This document shows, one piece after another, positions 32,865-43,117 of a stretch of 64,000 nt of DNA. The number at the start of each line of letters is the position of its first letter. The stretch's first letter is position 1. The notes beneath the pieces are model-generated. The model had not been told where the DNA came from, did not search any database, and was given only the letters and a program-made list of their open reading frames with translations. Origin of the DNA: Clarkia xantiana subsp. parviflora. Lineage: Eukaryota; Streptophyta; Magnoliopsida; Myrtales; Onagraceae. The stretch lies in NCBI GenBank assembly GCA_036873135.1, contig JAPTYO010000002.1:22346452-22410451 (forward strand), written 5' to 3'. Both the position numbers and the translations under genes were made by a program.

Positions 32865-35800
32865 GTGTGGAGCATGGAGGCCCTGCAAGCGAGGGTGAAA
32901 CAGCAAATCGACGTCCAGGAGTCGAAGATTGCTGCCGGAGAGCTCGATCCCCCGAAATCGGGGAGAGGAAAGCCATCGTCCAAGCTATCGGATGATCGCA
33001 AAGGGAGCGACAAGTCGGAAGGAAGCAGGAACCGTGGTCGTCCCGATAAAAGAGAAGACAAGCGTCCTCCGAGGAAGGATAACCGAGAAGGTCGGGCCGT
33101 TCCCATCAATAGCTCGATGACCTCTGTGTTAGCTGTGATGGACAGACAGGGTCTCGCTCGATACCCCCCGAGGAAAGAAGGCGAATTCCTAGGAGGCCGC
33201 CCTGACCGTTACTGTCGCTACCATCGAGCCAATGGTCACGACACCGAAAACTGCCGGGAGTTGAAGAAGGAAATTGAGAAGCTGATCCAGAAAGGGAAGC
33301 TAAAAGAGTTCGTCGGAAGGGGACGGTGCCGATCCCGTTCCAGAAGTCGGTCACGATCCCGTTCCAAGTCTCGTGAGCGATCCCCGAAGAAGAAGAAGGT
33401 TGAGCCAGAAGCCTCAGGTTCGGGTGCCCGCAAGGAGAGGCGGGGAACTATCAACGTCATCCATGGAGGAATGGCGGCGGGAGGTGATACCTCCGCTTCA
33501 CGGGAGAACTACGCTTCCCGCATATCTGCCGCGGTGGTGTTAGGCAAAAGGTCCCGGTCGTGGACTCTGAAGGAGGAAATGGTGATTTCTTTCTCGGCGG
33601 AGGATCTAGTAGGCGTGGAAAGCCCTCACGACGACGCCTTGGTCGTGACCCTGGACGTGGATGGATTCGAGATGAAGCGGATCCTGATAGACGGAGGGAG
33701 TTCCTCTGATATTCTTTTCATGGACGCTCTGGAGGCCATGGGAAAGACGAAAAAAGACCTCACACAGGTGGACTTCCCGATGGTGGGATTCTCTGGTTCC
33801 ACTTCTTACCCGCTGGGAATGATTACCTTACCGGTGGAGTTTGGTAGTGGCTGGAAGATGGAGAAGCGAAACGTAGATTTCGTCGTAGTGGAGTCTGCGG
33901 GGGCATACAACGCTATTATCGGGAGGACCACTATCAACCCTCTCATGGCAGTCGCCTCGACGGTCCACCAGAAGATGAAGTTCCCGACTGACAACGGAGT
34001 CGGAGAGGTCAAGGGCGACCAAGTGGCGTCGCGAAAATGCTATGTTAACGCTACCCGAAGGAGAAGGAGGGAGGCCATGACTGTCCTTCAGACTGATGCC
34101 GATCCTCGAGAGGAGTATGGGCGTCCCGCCCCCATGGAGGATTTGAAGGAAGTTGAGATCGATGGACCTCAAAGGAAAGTGAAGATCGGGTCTGCTCTGT
34201 CGGAGGAAAGAGCCAAAGAGTTGGTCGAGCTCCTGAAGGAGTTTAAGGAGCTGTTTGCCTGGTCCCCGAGTGATATGCCAGGAATCAGCCCCGACGTGAT
34301 AGTGCACGAGTTGAAGATAGACCCCTCGATTAACCCTATCGCGCAGAGAAGGCGTCCGATGGGCGCGGACAAGAGGATCGCGATCCAACAAGAGGTGGGC
34401 AGACTGCTCGATGCGGGATTCATCAAGGAGCTCCGATTCCAGACTTGGGTGGCTAACCCAGTCCTGGTGCGAAAAAGTAAGTGGCGGATGTGTGTCGATT
34501 TCCGCGACTTGAACAAGGCTTGCCCGAAGGATTGCTACCCGCTCCCGAGGATTGACCAGTTGGTGGATGCCACATCGGGACATGAGCTGCTGAGCTTCAT
34601 GGATGCCTATTCCGGGTATAACCAGATCAAGATGGCGAAGGAGGATGCCCCCCATACGGCCTTTTATGCCGACAGTGACGTCTACCATTACGACGTGATG
34701 CCCTTCGGATTGATCAATGCCGGAGCGACTTACCAACGAATGGTGAACAAGTTGTTCGGAGATATGTTGGGGAAAACCATGGAGGCGTATGTGGATGACA
34801 TGCTAGTGAAGTCCCGACAGGCAGGAGACCATGTCCAGAACTTGGCGGCAGCATTTGAGCGGATGAAGTTCCATCAGGTTCGGCTGAACCCCGACAAATG
34901 TGCTTTTGGGGTGAACTCGGGGAAGTTCCTAGGGTTCATGGTGAGCCAGAGAGGAATCGAGGTGAACCCCGAGAAGCTGCGAGCAATCGAGGAGATGCAG
35001 TCCCCGAAGACTCATCGGGAGGTCCAGGTGCTGAATGGCCGGTTGGCCGCGATGAATCGCTTCCTATCCAAGGCGAGTGACCGAGCCATGCCATTTTTTG
35101 ATGTGCTGAGGGCCCACAAGAAATTCGAATGGACCGACAAGTGCGAGGAGGCGTTCCAGGCACTCAAGCAACACCTTCGTACTCTTCCGCCGTTGGCGAA
35201 ACGAGTTCCAGGCGAGCCGCTTTACCTCTATTTGGTTGTTTCTGATGTGGCTGTTAGTTCTGTTTTGATTAAAATTGTCAAGGGCAACCAAGTGCCTATC
35301 TATTATGTAAGCAAGGCGTTTGCCAAGTCTGAAATAAACTATCCCGCTATTGAGAAGTATCTCTTCATGTTGATTATTGCCGCTCGAAAGCTACGACCTT
35401 ACTTCCATGCCCATGAAGTCACGGTATTGACTAATCAGCCCCTAAAGCACTTTTTGAACCGACCGGAGGCGTCGGGGAGATTGGTGAAATGGGCCATCGA
35501 GCTGACGGAATTCCGCATTCATTTCGCTCCGAGAACCGCTATTAAGGGCCAGGCATTGGCAGATTTTATAGCTGAGTCTACGGCACCCGATCTGGAAGTA
35601 ACGGGTCCCGCAGAGGGGGCAACCATGGAGGAAGTCCCGACAACAGAGCAACAGCTAGAAAAGCCAAATGAGGAGAATACTTGGGAGATGTACACTGATG
35701 GTTCATCGAGTGTAGAAGGCTCGGGGGCAGGATTCGTATTGATACCGCCCGGTGGAGGCGAGCCCCTACGATATGCCTTGGCGTTGACGTTCAAAGCCAC

Positions 35801-37187
35801 CAACAACGAAGCGGAGTATGAAGCTCTCATCACAGGCCTTAAGATTGCCAAGGGTACGGGGGTCGATCATTTGAAAGTGAAGTGCGATGCCAGCCTGATC
35901 GTGAATCAGGTCCAGGGGAATTATGAAGCCAGGAGCCCGACAATGAAGAAGTATTTGCACGAGGTGCAGACTTTGAAGGGAAGCTTCAAAAGCTTCGATA
36001 TCGAGGCGATCCCGAGGGAAGAAAACGCGGAAGCAGATGCCTTAAGCAAGTTTGCTCTGGGAGTGGCCCCCGAGGAGAATCGGAAGGTACATTTCCTAGA
36101 GAAGGTGATTATCTTGAACATAGATCCAGCGGAGATCTGCACTATTGAGACAGGATCGGAGGAAGAAGAGAAGCCCACTTGGATGACCCCGATGGTCACA
36201 TACCTGACTACGGGGGCACTCCCCGATGATAAGGTGGCAGCTGTCAGGTTGCGTCGGATTGCGGACAACTACGCGATGGTGGATAACCAATTGTACAAAA
36301 AAGGGTATGTAAAGCCTTTCCTAAAATGCGTGGCGGAACCCGACACGAATCGGATCCTGAGGGAACTACATGAGGGAGTCGCGGCCTGTCATGAAGGGGC
36401 CCGATCTCTTGTGAGGAAGGCACTGAACTTGGGCTACTATTGGCCTTCGATGAACAAGGAAGCGACAGCAATGGTCCGATCCTGTGATGCATGCCAGAGG
36501 TACGCTCCAAATATCGTGGCTCCCGCCGCGGACTTAATGCCCATCAGGAGTGCATGGCCCTTCGCGCAATGGGGGATTGACTTGGTGGGACCTCTTCCCC
36601 AAGCGAAAGGTCAGTGCAAGTATTTGCTCGTGGCCATCGATTACTTCTCAAAATGGATAGAGGCTAAGGCATTGGCCAGGACAACGGGGCAGCAGATCCT
36701 CAAGTTCCTTCAAACTCAGATCATATCCCGGTATGGGGTCCCTCGAGTGTTGATCAGCGACAACGGCCCTCCGTTCAATGGGACTCAGTTGAAGGAGTAC
36801 CTGGAGGAGTTGAACATCGAACATCGGACCGCTTCAGTCCGCCACGCTCAAACCAATGGCCAGGTGGAATCAGCCAACAAGATCGTGATGGATGGCTTGA
36901 AAAAGAGAGTCTATGCCTTGCAGGGCCATTGGTTAGATGAGCTCGAAAACGTGCTGTGGGCTGTGAGAACAACACCCAAGCAATCGACAGGAGAAACTCC
37001 GTTTGGCCTGGTCTATGGCACGGAGGCAGTCACTCCCGTGGAAATAGCGGTGGCGTCCCATCGCGCGAAATATTACGAGCCTCTGACAAACGAGGAAATG
37101 AGGCGTCTAGACTTAGACTTGCTTGAGGAGAAAAGATGGAAGGCTGACGAAGTCCAGGCCCGAATGCGTCTGGCAACAGCCCGATAG
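32865..37187 (+). CDS. Tat gag C-terminus and polyprotein: PR-RT-RH-aRH-INT
   Basis: A 1440-codon open frame. Gag zinc knuckle CRYHRANGHDTENC (about 127-140). RS-rich basic stretch (about 155-175). Protease DGGSSSDILF near 276. Reverse transcriptase: MCVDFRDLNKACPKDCYPLP, FMDAYSGYNQI, catalytic YVDDML near 642. The native RNase H is degraded at its first acidic site (VVSDVAVSSVLI). The archaeal-type RNase H MYTDGSSSVEGSGAGFVL has a downstream NNEAEYEAL. Integrase HHCC: HEGVAACHEGARSLV and CDACQRYA; core GIDLVGPLPQ and ISDNGPPFNG. A TAG at 37185-37187 cuts the frame before the integrase C-terminal segment. Except for that and the gag lesions it is remarkably open. Confidence 0.92.
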   Translation: MWSMEALQARVKQQIDVQESKIAAGELDPPKSGRGKPSSKLSDDRKGSDKSEGSRNRGRPDKREDKRPPRKDNREGRAVPINSSMTSVLAVMDRQGLARYPPRKEGEFLGGRPDRYCRYHRANGHDTENCRELKKEIEKLIQKGKLKEFVGRGRCRSRSRSRSRSRSKSRERSPKKKKVEPEASGSGARKERRGTINVIHGGMAAGGDTSASRENYASRISAAVVLGKRSRSWTLKEEMVISFSAEDLVGVESPHDDALVVTLDVDGFEMKRILIDGGSSSDILFMDALEAMGKTKKDLTQVDFPMVGFSGSTSYPLGMITLPVEFGSGWKMEKRNVDFVVVESAGAYNAIIGRTTINPLMAVASTVHQKMKFPTDNGVGEVKGDQVASRKCYVNATRRRRREAMTVLQTDADPREEYGRPAPMEDLKEVEIDGPQRKVKIGSALSEERAKELVELLKEFKELFAWSPSDMPGISPDVIVHELKIDPSINPIAQRRRPMGADKRIAIQQEVGRLLDAGFIKELRFQTWVANPVLVRKSKWRMCVDFRDLNKACPKDCYPLPRIDQLVDATSGHELLSFMDAYSGYNQIKMAKEDAPHTAFYADSDVYHYDVMPFGLINAGATYQRMVNKLFGDMLGKTMEAYVDDMLVKSRQAGDHVQNLAAAFERMKFHQVRLNPDKCAFGVNSGKFLGFMVSQRGIEVNPEKLRAIEEMQSPKTHREVQVLNGRLAAMNRFLSKASDRAMPFFDVLRAHKKFEWTDKCEEAFQALKQHLRTLPPLAKRVPGEPLYLYLVVSDVAVSSVLIKIVKGNQVPIYYVSKAFAKSEINYPAIEKYLFMLIIAARKLRPYFHAHEVTVLTNQPLKHFLNRPEASGRLVKWAIELTEFRIHFAPRTAIKGQALADFIAESTAPDLEVTGPAEGATMEEVPTTEQQLEKPNEENTWEMYTDGSSSVEGSGAGFVLIPPGGGEPLRYALALTFKATNNEAEYEALITGLKIAKGTGVDHLKVKCDASLIVNQVQGNYEARSPTMKKYLHEVQTLKGSFKSFDIEAIPREENAEADALSKFALGVAPEENRKVHFLEKVIILNIDPAEICTIETGSEEEEKPTWMTPMVTYLTTGALPDDKVAAVRLRRIADNYAMVDNQLYKKGYVKPFLKCVAEPDTNRILRELHEGVAACHEGARSLVRKALNLGYYWPSMNKEATAMVRSCDACQRYAPNIVAPAADLMPIRSAWPFAQWGIDLVGPLPQAKGQCKYLLVAIDYFSKWIEAKALARTTGQQILKFLQTQIISRYGVPRVLISDNGPPFNGTQLKEYLEELNIEHRTASVRHAQTNGQVESANKIVMDGLKKRVYALQGHWLDELENVLWAVRTTPKQSTGETPFGLVYGTEAVTPVEIAVASHRAKYYEPLTNEEMRRLDLDLLEEKRWKADEVQARMRLATAR

Positions 37188-37412
37188 TACAATCGGCGTG
37201 TCAGGTCCCGACAATTCTTCGTTGGAGAACTTGTCTGGCGGAGGAACGAGTTCGTTCATCAAGATCGGATCAACAAGCTATCGCCAAAATGGGAGGGACC
37301 TTACAAGATTGTAGGGATGCCAGCACCCAATGCATACAAGCTAGAGGACCTTGATGGCAAGACGTTGAAGCATTCCTTCAGTGGCGAACACTTGAAGAAG
37401 TATCATGTTTGA
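37188..37412 (+). pseudogene. Tat integrase C-terminal segment after nonsense codon
   Basis: Same frame as the long ORF after the TAG: GELVWRRNEF, LSPKWEGPYKIVGM, GEHLKKYHV and a stop at 37410-37412. This is the usual end of gypsy integrase, so the TAG is a mutation, not the natural end. Confidence 0.85.
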
Positions 37413-37429
37413 TATTAAGTCGCCGCGAA

Positions 37430-37870
37430 TGGCGCAAGTTATCTATCAATCCGATTAAGACGTCCTGAAGGGCGCGACAAAAAGCCTTATGAGGTACGCG
37501 TAAGACGTCCTGAACGACGCGACAAAAGCCTTCCGAGGTACGAGAAAAGCCTTACGAGGTGCGCGTAAGTCGTCTATATGATGCGGCCAAAAGCCTTAAC
37601 AGGTACGGACAAAAGCCCTACGGGGTATGTGTAAGTCGTCTTTATGATGCAACCAAAAGCCTAGGTACGAAAAGGCCCTAATGGGTCCGCGTAAGTCGTC
37701 TATATGATGCGGCCAAAAGCCTTAACGGGTACGAAAAAGCCTTAGCAGGTCCGCGTAAGTCGTCTATATGATGCGGCCAAAAGCCTTAACGGGTATGAAA
37801 AAGCCTTAACAGGTCCGCAAAAGTCGTCAGAGTTGGCGCGACAAAAGCCCTAAAGGGTGTGAAAAATGGC
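37430..37870 (+). repeat. Degenerate tandem repeat after pol (GTAAGTCGTC...AAAAGCC units)
   Basis: Units built from GTAAGTCGTCTATATGATGC, GGCCAAAAGCCTTAACGGG and TACGAAAAAGCCTTA recur about six times with changes. Non-coding, between pol and the next repeat block. Confidence 0.75.
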
Positions 37871-37883
37871 CTTGAAAGGCGGG

Positions 37884-38265
37884 GACGAGAAACCTTAAGT
37901 GGTGAAGTCCCGATTTTGGACGAGAAGCCTTAAGTGGTAAAGTCCCGATTTTGGACGAGAAGCCTTAAGTGGTGAAGTCCCGATTTTGGACGAGAAGCCT
38001 TAAGTGGTGAAGTCCCGATTTTGGACGAGAAGCCTTAAGTGGTGAAGTCCCGATTTTGGACGAGAAGCCTTAAGTGGTGAGGTCCCGATTTTGGACGAGA
38101 AGCCTTAAGTGGTGAAGTCCCGATTTTGGACGAGAAGCCTTAAGTGGTGAAGTCCCGATTTTGGACGAGAAACCTTAAGTGGTAAAGTCCCGATTGGACG
38201 AGAAACCTTAAGTGGTAAAGTCCCGATTGGACGAGAAACCTTAAATGGTGAAGTCCCGAGTCAAG
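37884..38265 (+). repeat. 35-bp tandem repeat, about 11 copies
   Basis: Unit: ACGAGAAGCCTTAAGTGGTG followed by AAGTCCCGATTTTGG. Copies at 37884, 37919, 37954, 37989, 38024, 38059, 38094, 38129 and 38164 are almost identical. The last two or three are shortened by loss of three or four bases around the TTTT. Sits between pol and the antisense ORF. Confidence 0.92.
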
Positions 38266-38476
38266 CGTCGGAAGAACGTATGGAACCATCTTAAATGGTG
38301 CATCGGAATGTTCTGAGCAACGAATTTAAAGCCGCTTTAAATAAGCGCAAATGATTATCGAGACCGAAACAGATGAAAAGAAGCTGCTTATATAAAGGCT
38401 CGAAGGCCCAAGGGTTCCAATACATAGAATGAAGAAAACGAGGAGAAAAACTACAAGGACTAACAAATATAAAGCA

Positions 38477-38968
38477 CTAAGCTTGGTCCTTGTTGGAGGT
38501 CGGGTCCTCAGCGGCATCGGAGGGAGCAGGATTCGGAGGGGCCTGGGCAGAAGGCCTCGCAGTCCGCGGAGTCGGGTCCACGGCATCAACAGGAGTTGGG
38601 TCCACGGAGTTGGCGGCAGAAGGCTCCACAGGGTCAGCCGTTGGAGGAATGGCTATCGGAATCAGGGGATCGAGGAGTTTCCGATGAAGAAGTAGCTCCT
38701 CTTCACTCTGAACTTGTGGTATGCATTTCCGGCCTTGAGCATCGGCCTCTTTGGTGGAAATGATACATCCTTCCCGGAGAGCTGCATCATAAGCAGTGCT
38801 GAAAATTTCGTCCAGAGCATAGTCGAAGTTGAAAGGCTTCCCTCCCTCGAAACCAGATCCACCATCTGAAATCAGCCATTAAAGGGAAAGTTAGGTTTAT
38901 TCGGAAAACTACAATCAAGCTAAGTAAAGATGAAGGCAAACGATAAAGAAGGAAACCTTACCAGACAT
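38477..38968 (-). CDS. Antisense two-exon ORF in the 3' part of the Tat element
   Basis: Exon 1 is only seven bases (ATGTCTG, 38962-38968) with donor GTAAGG. Exon 2 (38477-38865) follows a TTTCAG acceptor and runs in phase to TAG, giving 131 residues. The protein starts MSDGGSGFEGGKPFNFDYAL, has an acidic/aliphatic middle (EEELLLHRKLLDPLIPIAIP), and ends in a proline/threonine/alanine-rich tail with repeated VDPTP. A TATA box lies about 120 bp upstream on the same strand. No known domain recognised. Extra ORFs antisense to gag-pol are known in some Tat-lineage elements, so a real accessory gene is plausible. A chance ORF cannot be excluded, although start, splice sites, phase and TATA all agree. 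Confidence 0.55.
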
Positions 38969-39085
38969 GGTAAAGCCTTGAATCACTTGAAGAGCAAAAG
39001 ACACGGGGAGAAGAAACTTCGAGTTCAAAAATGGATGCACTTCCAAAAATGGAGACAGTGAAGAAGAATAGTGCCAGGGTCTTAG

Positions 39086-39094
39086 CTTTTATAA
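39086..39094 (-). promoter_or_regulatory. TATA box upstream of the antisense ORF
   Basis: TTATAAAAG on the minus strand, placing a likely transcription start about 90 bp before the ATG at 38968. Confidence 0.5.
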
Positions 39095-39336
39095 GCAAAA
39101 GGACAAACTGGACGGACTTAATCTGGACCGTTGAAGACTGAGGGACGGTACAGAAAAGGCGTTGGTGACGTAATGAGTGCCTTTTTCAGAAAGCAACAGT
39201 CACGCTGATGTAAGCATCGTTTCATAATCCCCAGCATTTAATGCTACAGTAATCAAGGAGTCTCCTCGGATTTGGCAACTGCCCATGGGGTCTGGTGGGC
39301 CCAAGGCAATCATGAGTAAGAGACTCTGTTATACAA

Positions 39337-39440
39337 CAATCACACGCAAGGCAAAAGCCTCCGACGGTGGTATCGGAAGGCATGAAAACAAAAGCCTCCG
39401 ACGGTGGTATCGGAAGGTATAAAAACAAAAGCCTCCGACA
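39337..39440 (+). repeat. Three direct repeats before the 3' LTR
   Basis: AAAAGCCTCCGACGGTGGTA and TCGGAAGG occur twice in full and once in altered form (TCCGACAACGAGGTCAGAAG), about 37 bp apart. Confidence 0.7.
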
Positions 39441-39494
39441 ACGAGGTCAGAAGAGCTGAATTAGAAAGACATGACGAACTAAAAGTCCCCCATG

Positions 39495-39507
39495 TCTTGG
39501 GGGCAAA
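39495..39507 (+). other. Polypurine tract of the Tat element
   Basis: TCTTGGGGGCAAA just before TGATGGG, the LTR start. This site, not the shared AGTAGGCC at 39568, marks the true LTR edge. The LTR at 49-845 also starts TGATGG. Confidence 0.65.
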
Positions 39508-40265
39508 TGATGGGTTCCGATGTAAATCGTTAGCTCCGTTAATAGCCAATGGACGGCGAGTAGGTCCAGTAGGCCTCGTGAAAAGCCTGGGCCCAGAGGC
39601 CCAGCACGAAGGGCCCCGACTCTAGTGGTCCCGATGTATGAGCTGAATGCTCCCGATGAGAAGCCTCTGAGTAGACCCCGATATGCCTTAGTAAAGGCCC
39701 CGATAATAAAGCCCCGCAGAGGCTGGACCCGTCCCGTAGAGACTGAAGGTCCTGGGTGGTGATCTAGAATGAGACAACTCTGGAGTCTCCGACAGGAGTC
39801 GGGACTTGTGATCAGAGGATAAAAGACCGAGAAACCCGCCTACTAGATAGAGTAGTGGGAGACGGTTAGAGATAAAGATAAATTCCCCGAGATACGCAGG
39901 GCGTGCCCGAGATACGCGGAGTACGGGTAAGATACGCGGAGCGTGGGGCGAGATATATGGAATCCCAACCGAGATATGCGGAATCGTGGCGAGATACACG
40001 GAATCATGGGTAAAACTGCCAGGCGCAGTAACAGGTAACTGAGTAACTTCCCCTCCTATATAAAGGAGGAAGTTACCTCAGAAAACCATCATCTAATACG
40101 AACTTAGACTTTTTGCTTACCACCCATTGATCACATACTCATTTAAGCATCGGAGAGGGATTCTGGGTCACCACCCAGGTCATCCCCTTTTGCAGGATTA
40201 CGCGGAGCCCAGGAGTCCAGAGCTTTCCGTCAAGGACGTAACGGAGCTTCGCCCGTGATCCAACA
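39508..40265 (+). repeat. 3' LTR of the Tat element, full length
   Basis: TGATGGGTTCC...GATCCAACA, 758 bp, TATATAAA at 40057-40064. Its first 60 bp and a ~30-bp stretch near 39757 are missing from the 5' copy. Confidence 0.8.
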
Positions 40266-40461
40266 ATTTCCCCGGGAAAATACCGGATCATCCGGTAGCC
40301 CGAACTTCGCGTTGACGGGCCATGATTGAAACTGAATCTATGTGATACGTAATTTTTTTCCGGCCGATAGACCATAAATGTTGATATCGATAATGGCCCG
40401 TAACCTTCTGGAAAAAAACACATAAAAGCTACTAACATTGTGTTGTTTTTTTAAAATGGAA
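40266..40461. other. Flank to the right of the Tat element
   Basis: Starts ATTTCCCCGGGAAAATACCGG. It does not match the ATI side, so no target duplication is visible and the two flanks were probably not adjacent before insertion. No gene seen. Confidence 0.4.
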
Positions 40462-40925
40462 ATATTACATTTTTGGAGCTTAATTATCGTAATTTATAGT
40501 ATCAATTTTTTTTTAAAAAATTTAGATTAAAAAAATGTTACTTATCAATTAGACATGACACAATTCAACTAGTTAGGGGTTTGCTTGATTGAGTTCGTAT
40601 CAAACATGTTCACATTATCACTGAGACAATTTATATCATGACTAGGTAATAGCGAGTCCCTAGCTCAGTCAAAGAGCCATGGCCGATATATAGTTTCGAT
40701 CGGCTAGAGTGAGTTAGGAGACTCGCCCAGGACTAGGGTTGTTCTGGTGGTCTTCTAGATTATGTGAACATGTTTGATACATGCTCGGAGCGAGACGAAC
40801 CCCTAATTAAATTTATCGAGTCATGTCTGATTGATAAGTAAACTATTCAAATTTGAGGCTCTTAAAACAAAAACAAAAACTTAGGCTCCTAAAAATCCAA
40901 ATCGATAGTTGATGCTCCTAATCAT
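40462..40925. mobile_element. Fold-back element
   Basis: TTACTTATCAATTAGACATG at 40538 pairs with CATGTCTGATTGATAAGTAA at 40822-40841, and ATCAAACATGTTCACAT with ATGTGAACATGTTTGAT. Weaker pairing extends outward (GGAGCTTAATTATCG with CGATAGTTGATGCTCC). No ORF. Confidence 0.65.
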
Positions 40926-41124
40926 TTTCATATTTATTGTTTACTAATCATTTATCTTACGTTGCACGTAATTTTATTTCAACGAAAATTTATATTATAA
41001 TAATGTCATTAGATCGCAGTTTGTGCAAATATTAATATTCAAAATTAATATATATTATTTATTATAAAAATATATACATCGTATTGTTGATTAATTTATT
41101 AAAATAGTGTATGTAATTGTTTTT

Positions 41125-42018
41125 GAGTTAATAACCAAGTTGCTACCCGGACTTTGACCAGTTTACAAATCGTTACCTTGACTTTAATTTTTTTAAATTG
41201 GCTACCATAATTTTTAAATTTAGATCAAATTGCTACTTCTGTATTAATTCTCGTCAAATTGGAATGAAAATGAGCATATTTTTGCAACGTGGCGTCTTTT
41301 CATGTGTACCAAAGATGGATTCAAATATTAATTGAAAGTATTGTAAAAAAAATACCTTCAATTCAGCGCTCAATTGAAATGCACTGTTTGAATTTGGTGG
41401 AAGTCCAATTGGGCATCTAACTGAAGTTATTTCGTTGCAATACTTTCAATTTATGTTTGAATACATCTTGGGTACGTATCAAAAGACCCCACGTGGCAAA
41501 AATCTGATCATTTTCTAACCAGTTTGGCGGGAACAGGATTTACTAGGATCATTTGAAAGTATCCATGCTTTAAACTTATTTTTGCAAATATTTTATTTAC
41601 AATTTTACCCAAAAGTTTGTAAAATTAAAGTGAATAATCACAATGATTATAAAAGTGGATTTTAAGATTTTATTTTTGAATTTAAATGTTAAGGTTTATA
41701 TCGTAGAAAAATAAAAATAAGAGTTTAATAAAAACACAAAATAATATTACGGGGGCAAAAATGAAAATAAAATAATTACTAATAAGAGACAAAGTATAAT
41801 GTTCTTAAAATTGAAGGATTAAACCATAAATAAAATAATTGCTAAACGAAAATAATGCATGGAAGCACCAATAATTTAAAATGATGTTAGACAAACCTGA
41901 AATGATGTAATAATTTGCTCTGAAATTGAAAATTCGGGTAGGCAATTTTGAAAAATTGAAGTTGAGGTAACGATTTGTAAAATGATCAAAGTTCGGGTAG
42001 CAATTTGGTTATAAACCC
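41125..42018. mobile_element. Inverted-repeat MITE, family copy 1
   Basis: The left end AATAACCAAGTTGCTACCCG pairs with CGGGTAGCAATTTGGTTAT at the right end, and ACAAATCGTTACC pairs with GGTAACGATTTGT. The middle (41280-41540) matches the element at 56573-57085. Copy 1 has about 370 bp extra near 41550-41920. No coding. Confidence 0.7.
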
Positions 42019-42492
42019 AACTTTTTTCCTCATAAAGTCTTATGTGGGCCCTATTAGGTGGTCAACATATGTAGCATACTTGTTACATATGTTACAATTA
42101 AGTCCGCCCTAATAGTAAAAAAACAAAGCATGGTGCTCCGCAAGCATGGTAGAAAAACTCATTGTTATGCAATTAGAATAATCTCTGCTCGCACATATCA
42201 TTCTTTAAGGGGTAAAATACTTTTTTTTTTTGCCAAAAAAGGGTAAAATACTTTACATACATATTTTTCCATTCACAAGGCTCAATGTGGTTTAAAACCG
42301 AAACATCTGGTTAATGTATGAAATGTTGAACCACTACATCATATTAAGTGGTTAATGTAAGTACATGGTGATGTGCGCTGTAATTGGTAGCCCATAATAT
42401 GTATAGTTTACCTAATGAACTTGGGTAAATGTCACATTAGGGTAATTGGGCTAGACCCAAATCCCAATTGACATGGGAGGCCCAAAATTAGG
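42019..42492. other. Left flank of the CACTA element, possibly part of an interrupted LTR
   Basis: No gene. A stretch such as CCCAATTGACATGGGAGGCC before the CACTA and the LTR-like sequence after its other end (52315 onward) could once have been one LTR. This is inference only. Confidence 0.3.
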
Positions 42493-42499
42493 CCTCAAC

Positions 42500-42900
42500 A
42501 AGGTTTAAGCAACGCTAAAAATGGCTTTAGGCGACGCTTTTTGCATCGCCTAAAGTTTGGCAACGCAAGCTGCGACGCAAATGGAAGCGTCGGAAATGGG
42601 AGGAGTCGCCTAAAACATTGCGACGTTTAGCCTTAAGCGTCGCCTAAAAAATAAGTAAAAAACAACATTTTTTTAACGCCGTCCTTATCTAAGGTTTAGA
42701 TAACGCCGGAAAACGTTGTGTAACTTTTAAGTATAGACAACGCATTTTGCGTTGTCTATACTAGAAGTATAGGCAACGCATTTTGCGTTGTCTATACTAG
42801 AAGTATAGGCAACACATTTTGCGTTGCCTATACTTCTAGTATAGACAACTTCTTTCTGCGTTGCCTATACTTATTATATAAACAACACTTTTTACAATAT
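42500..42900. repeat. Left subterminal repeats of the CACTA element
   Basis: AGTATAGGCAACGCATTTTG and its inverse alternate several times around 42735-42885, forming strong hairpins. Outer part has GGCGACGC / GCGTCGCC motifs. Confidence 0.8.
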
Positions 42901-43117
42901 ATAAACCAGCAATGCAATGAAGTCTGCGTTACCAATTCATTGAATTCAAAGATACTTAATTATACATTCCTTCTGCCAAAAAAAACCATCATAAACAAAG
43001 TAGTTGATAGGTTTTTACATAAACATAATAGAAGTTTACAACTAAAACAGTAGAAATATTTGTCAAAATATAATAACTGACAAGTAGATAGTCATAAACA
43101 TAATAAGAGCTCATATC

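Larger units (their letters stand above)
31060..40265 (+). mobile_element. Ty3/gypsy retrotransposon, dual-RNase-H (Tat) type, decayed
   Basis: Order gag, protease, reverse transcriptase, RNase H, second (archaeal-type) RNase H, integrase. The integrase after RNase H and the extra RNase H place it in the Tat lineage. The 3' LTR is full length (39508-40265). The 5' LTR lacks about its first 60 bp. Stops at 32600 and 37185 and a frame change near 32855 show it cannot make its own proteins. LTRs differ at several sites plus a ~30-bp indel, so it is older than the copia. Confidence 0.9.

Noticed and set aside
33828..34736. 302-codon minus-strand ORF and other antisense frames across the Tat pol
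   Set aside because: Shadows of the pol frame on the opposite strand; no start context, splice sites or family similarity.
39688..40438. Minus-strand ORFs in the 3' LTR
   Set aside because: The same frames appear in the other LTR copy and come from LTR repeats; not coding.
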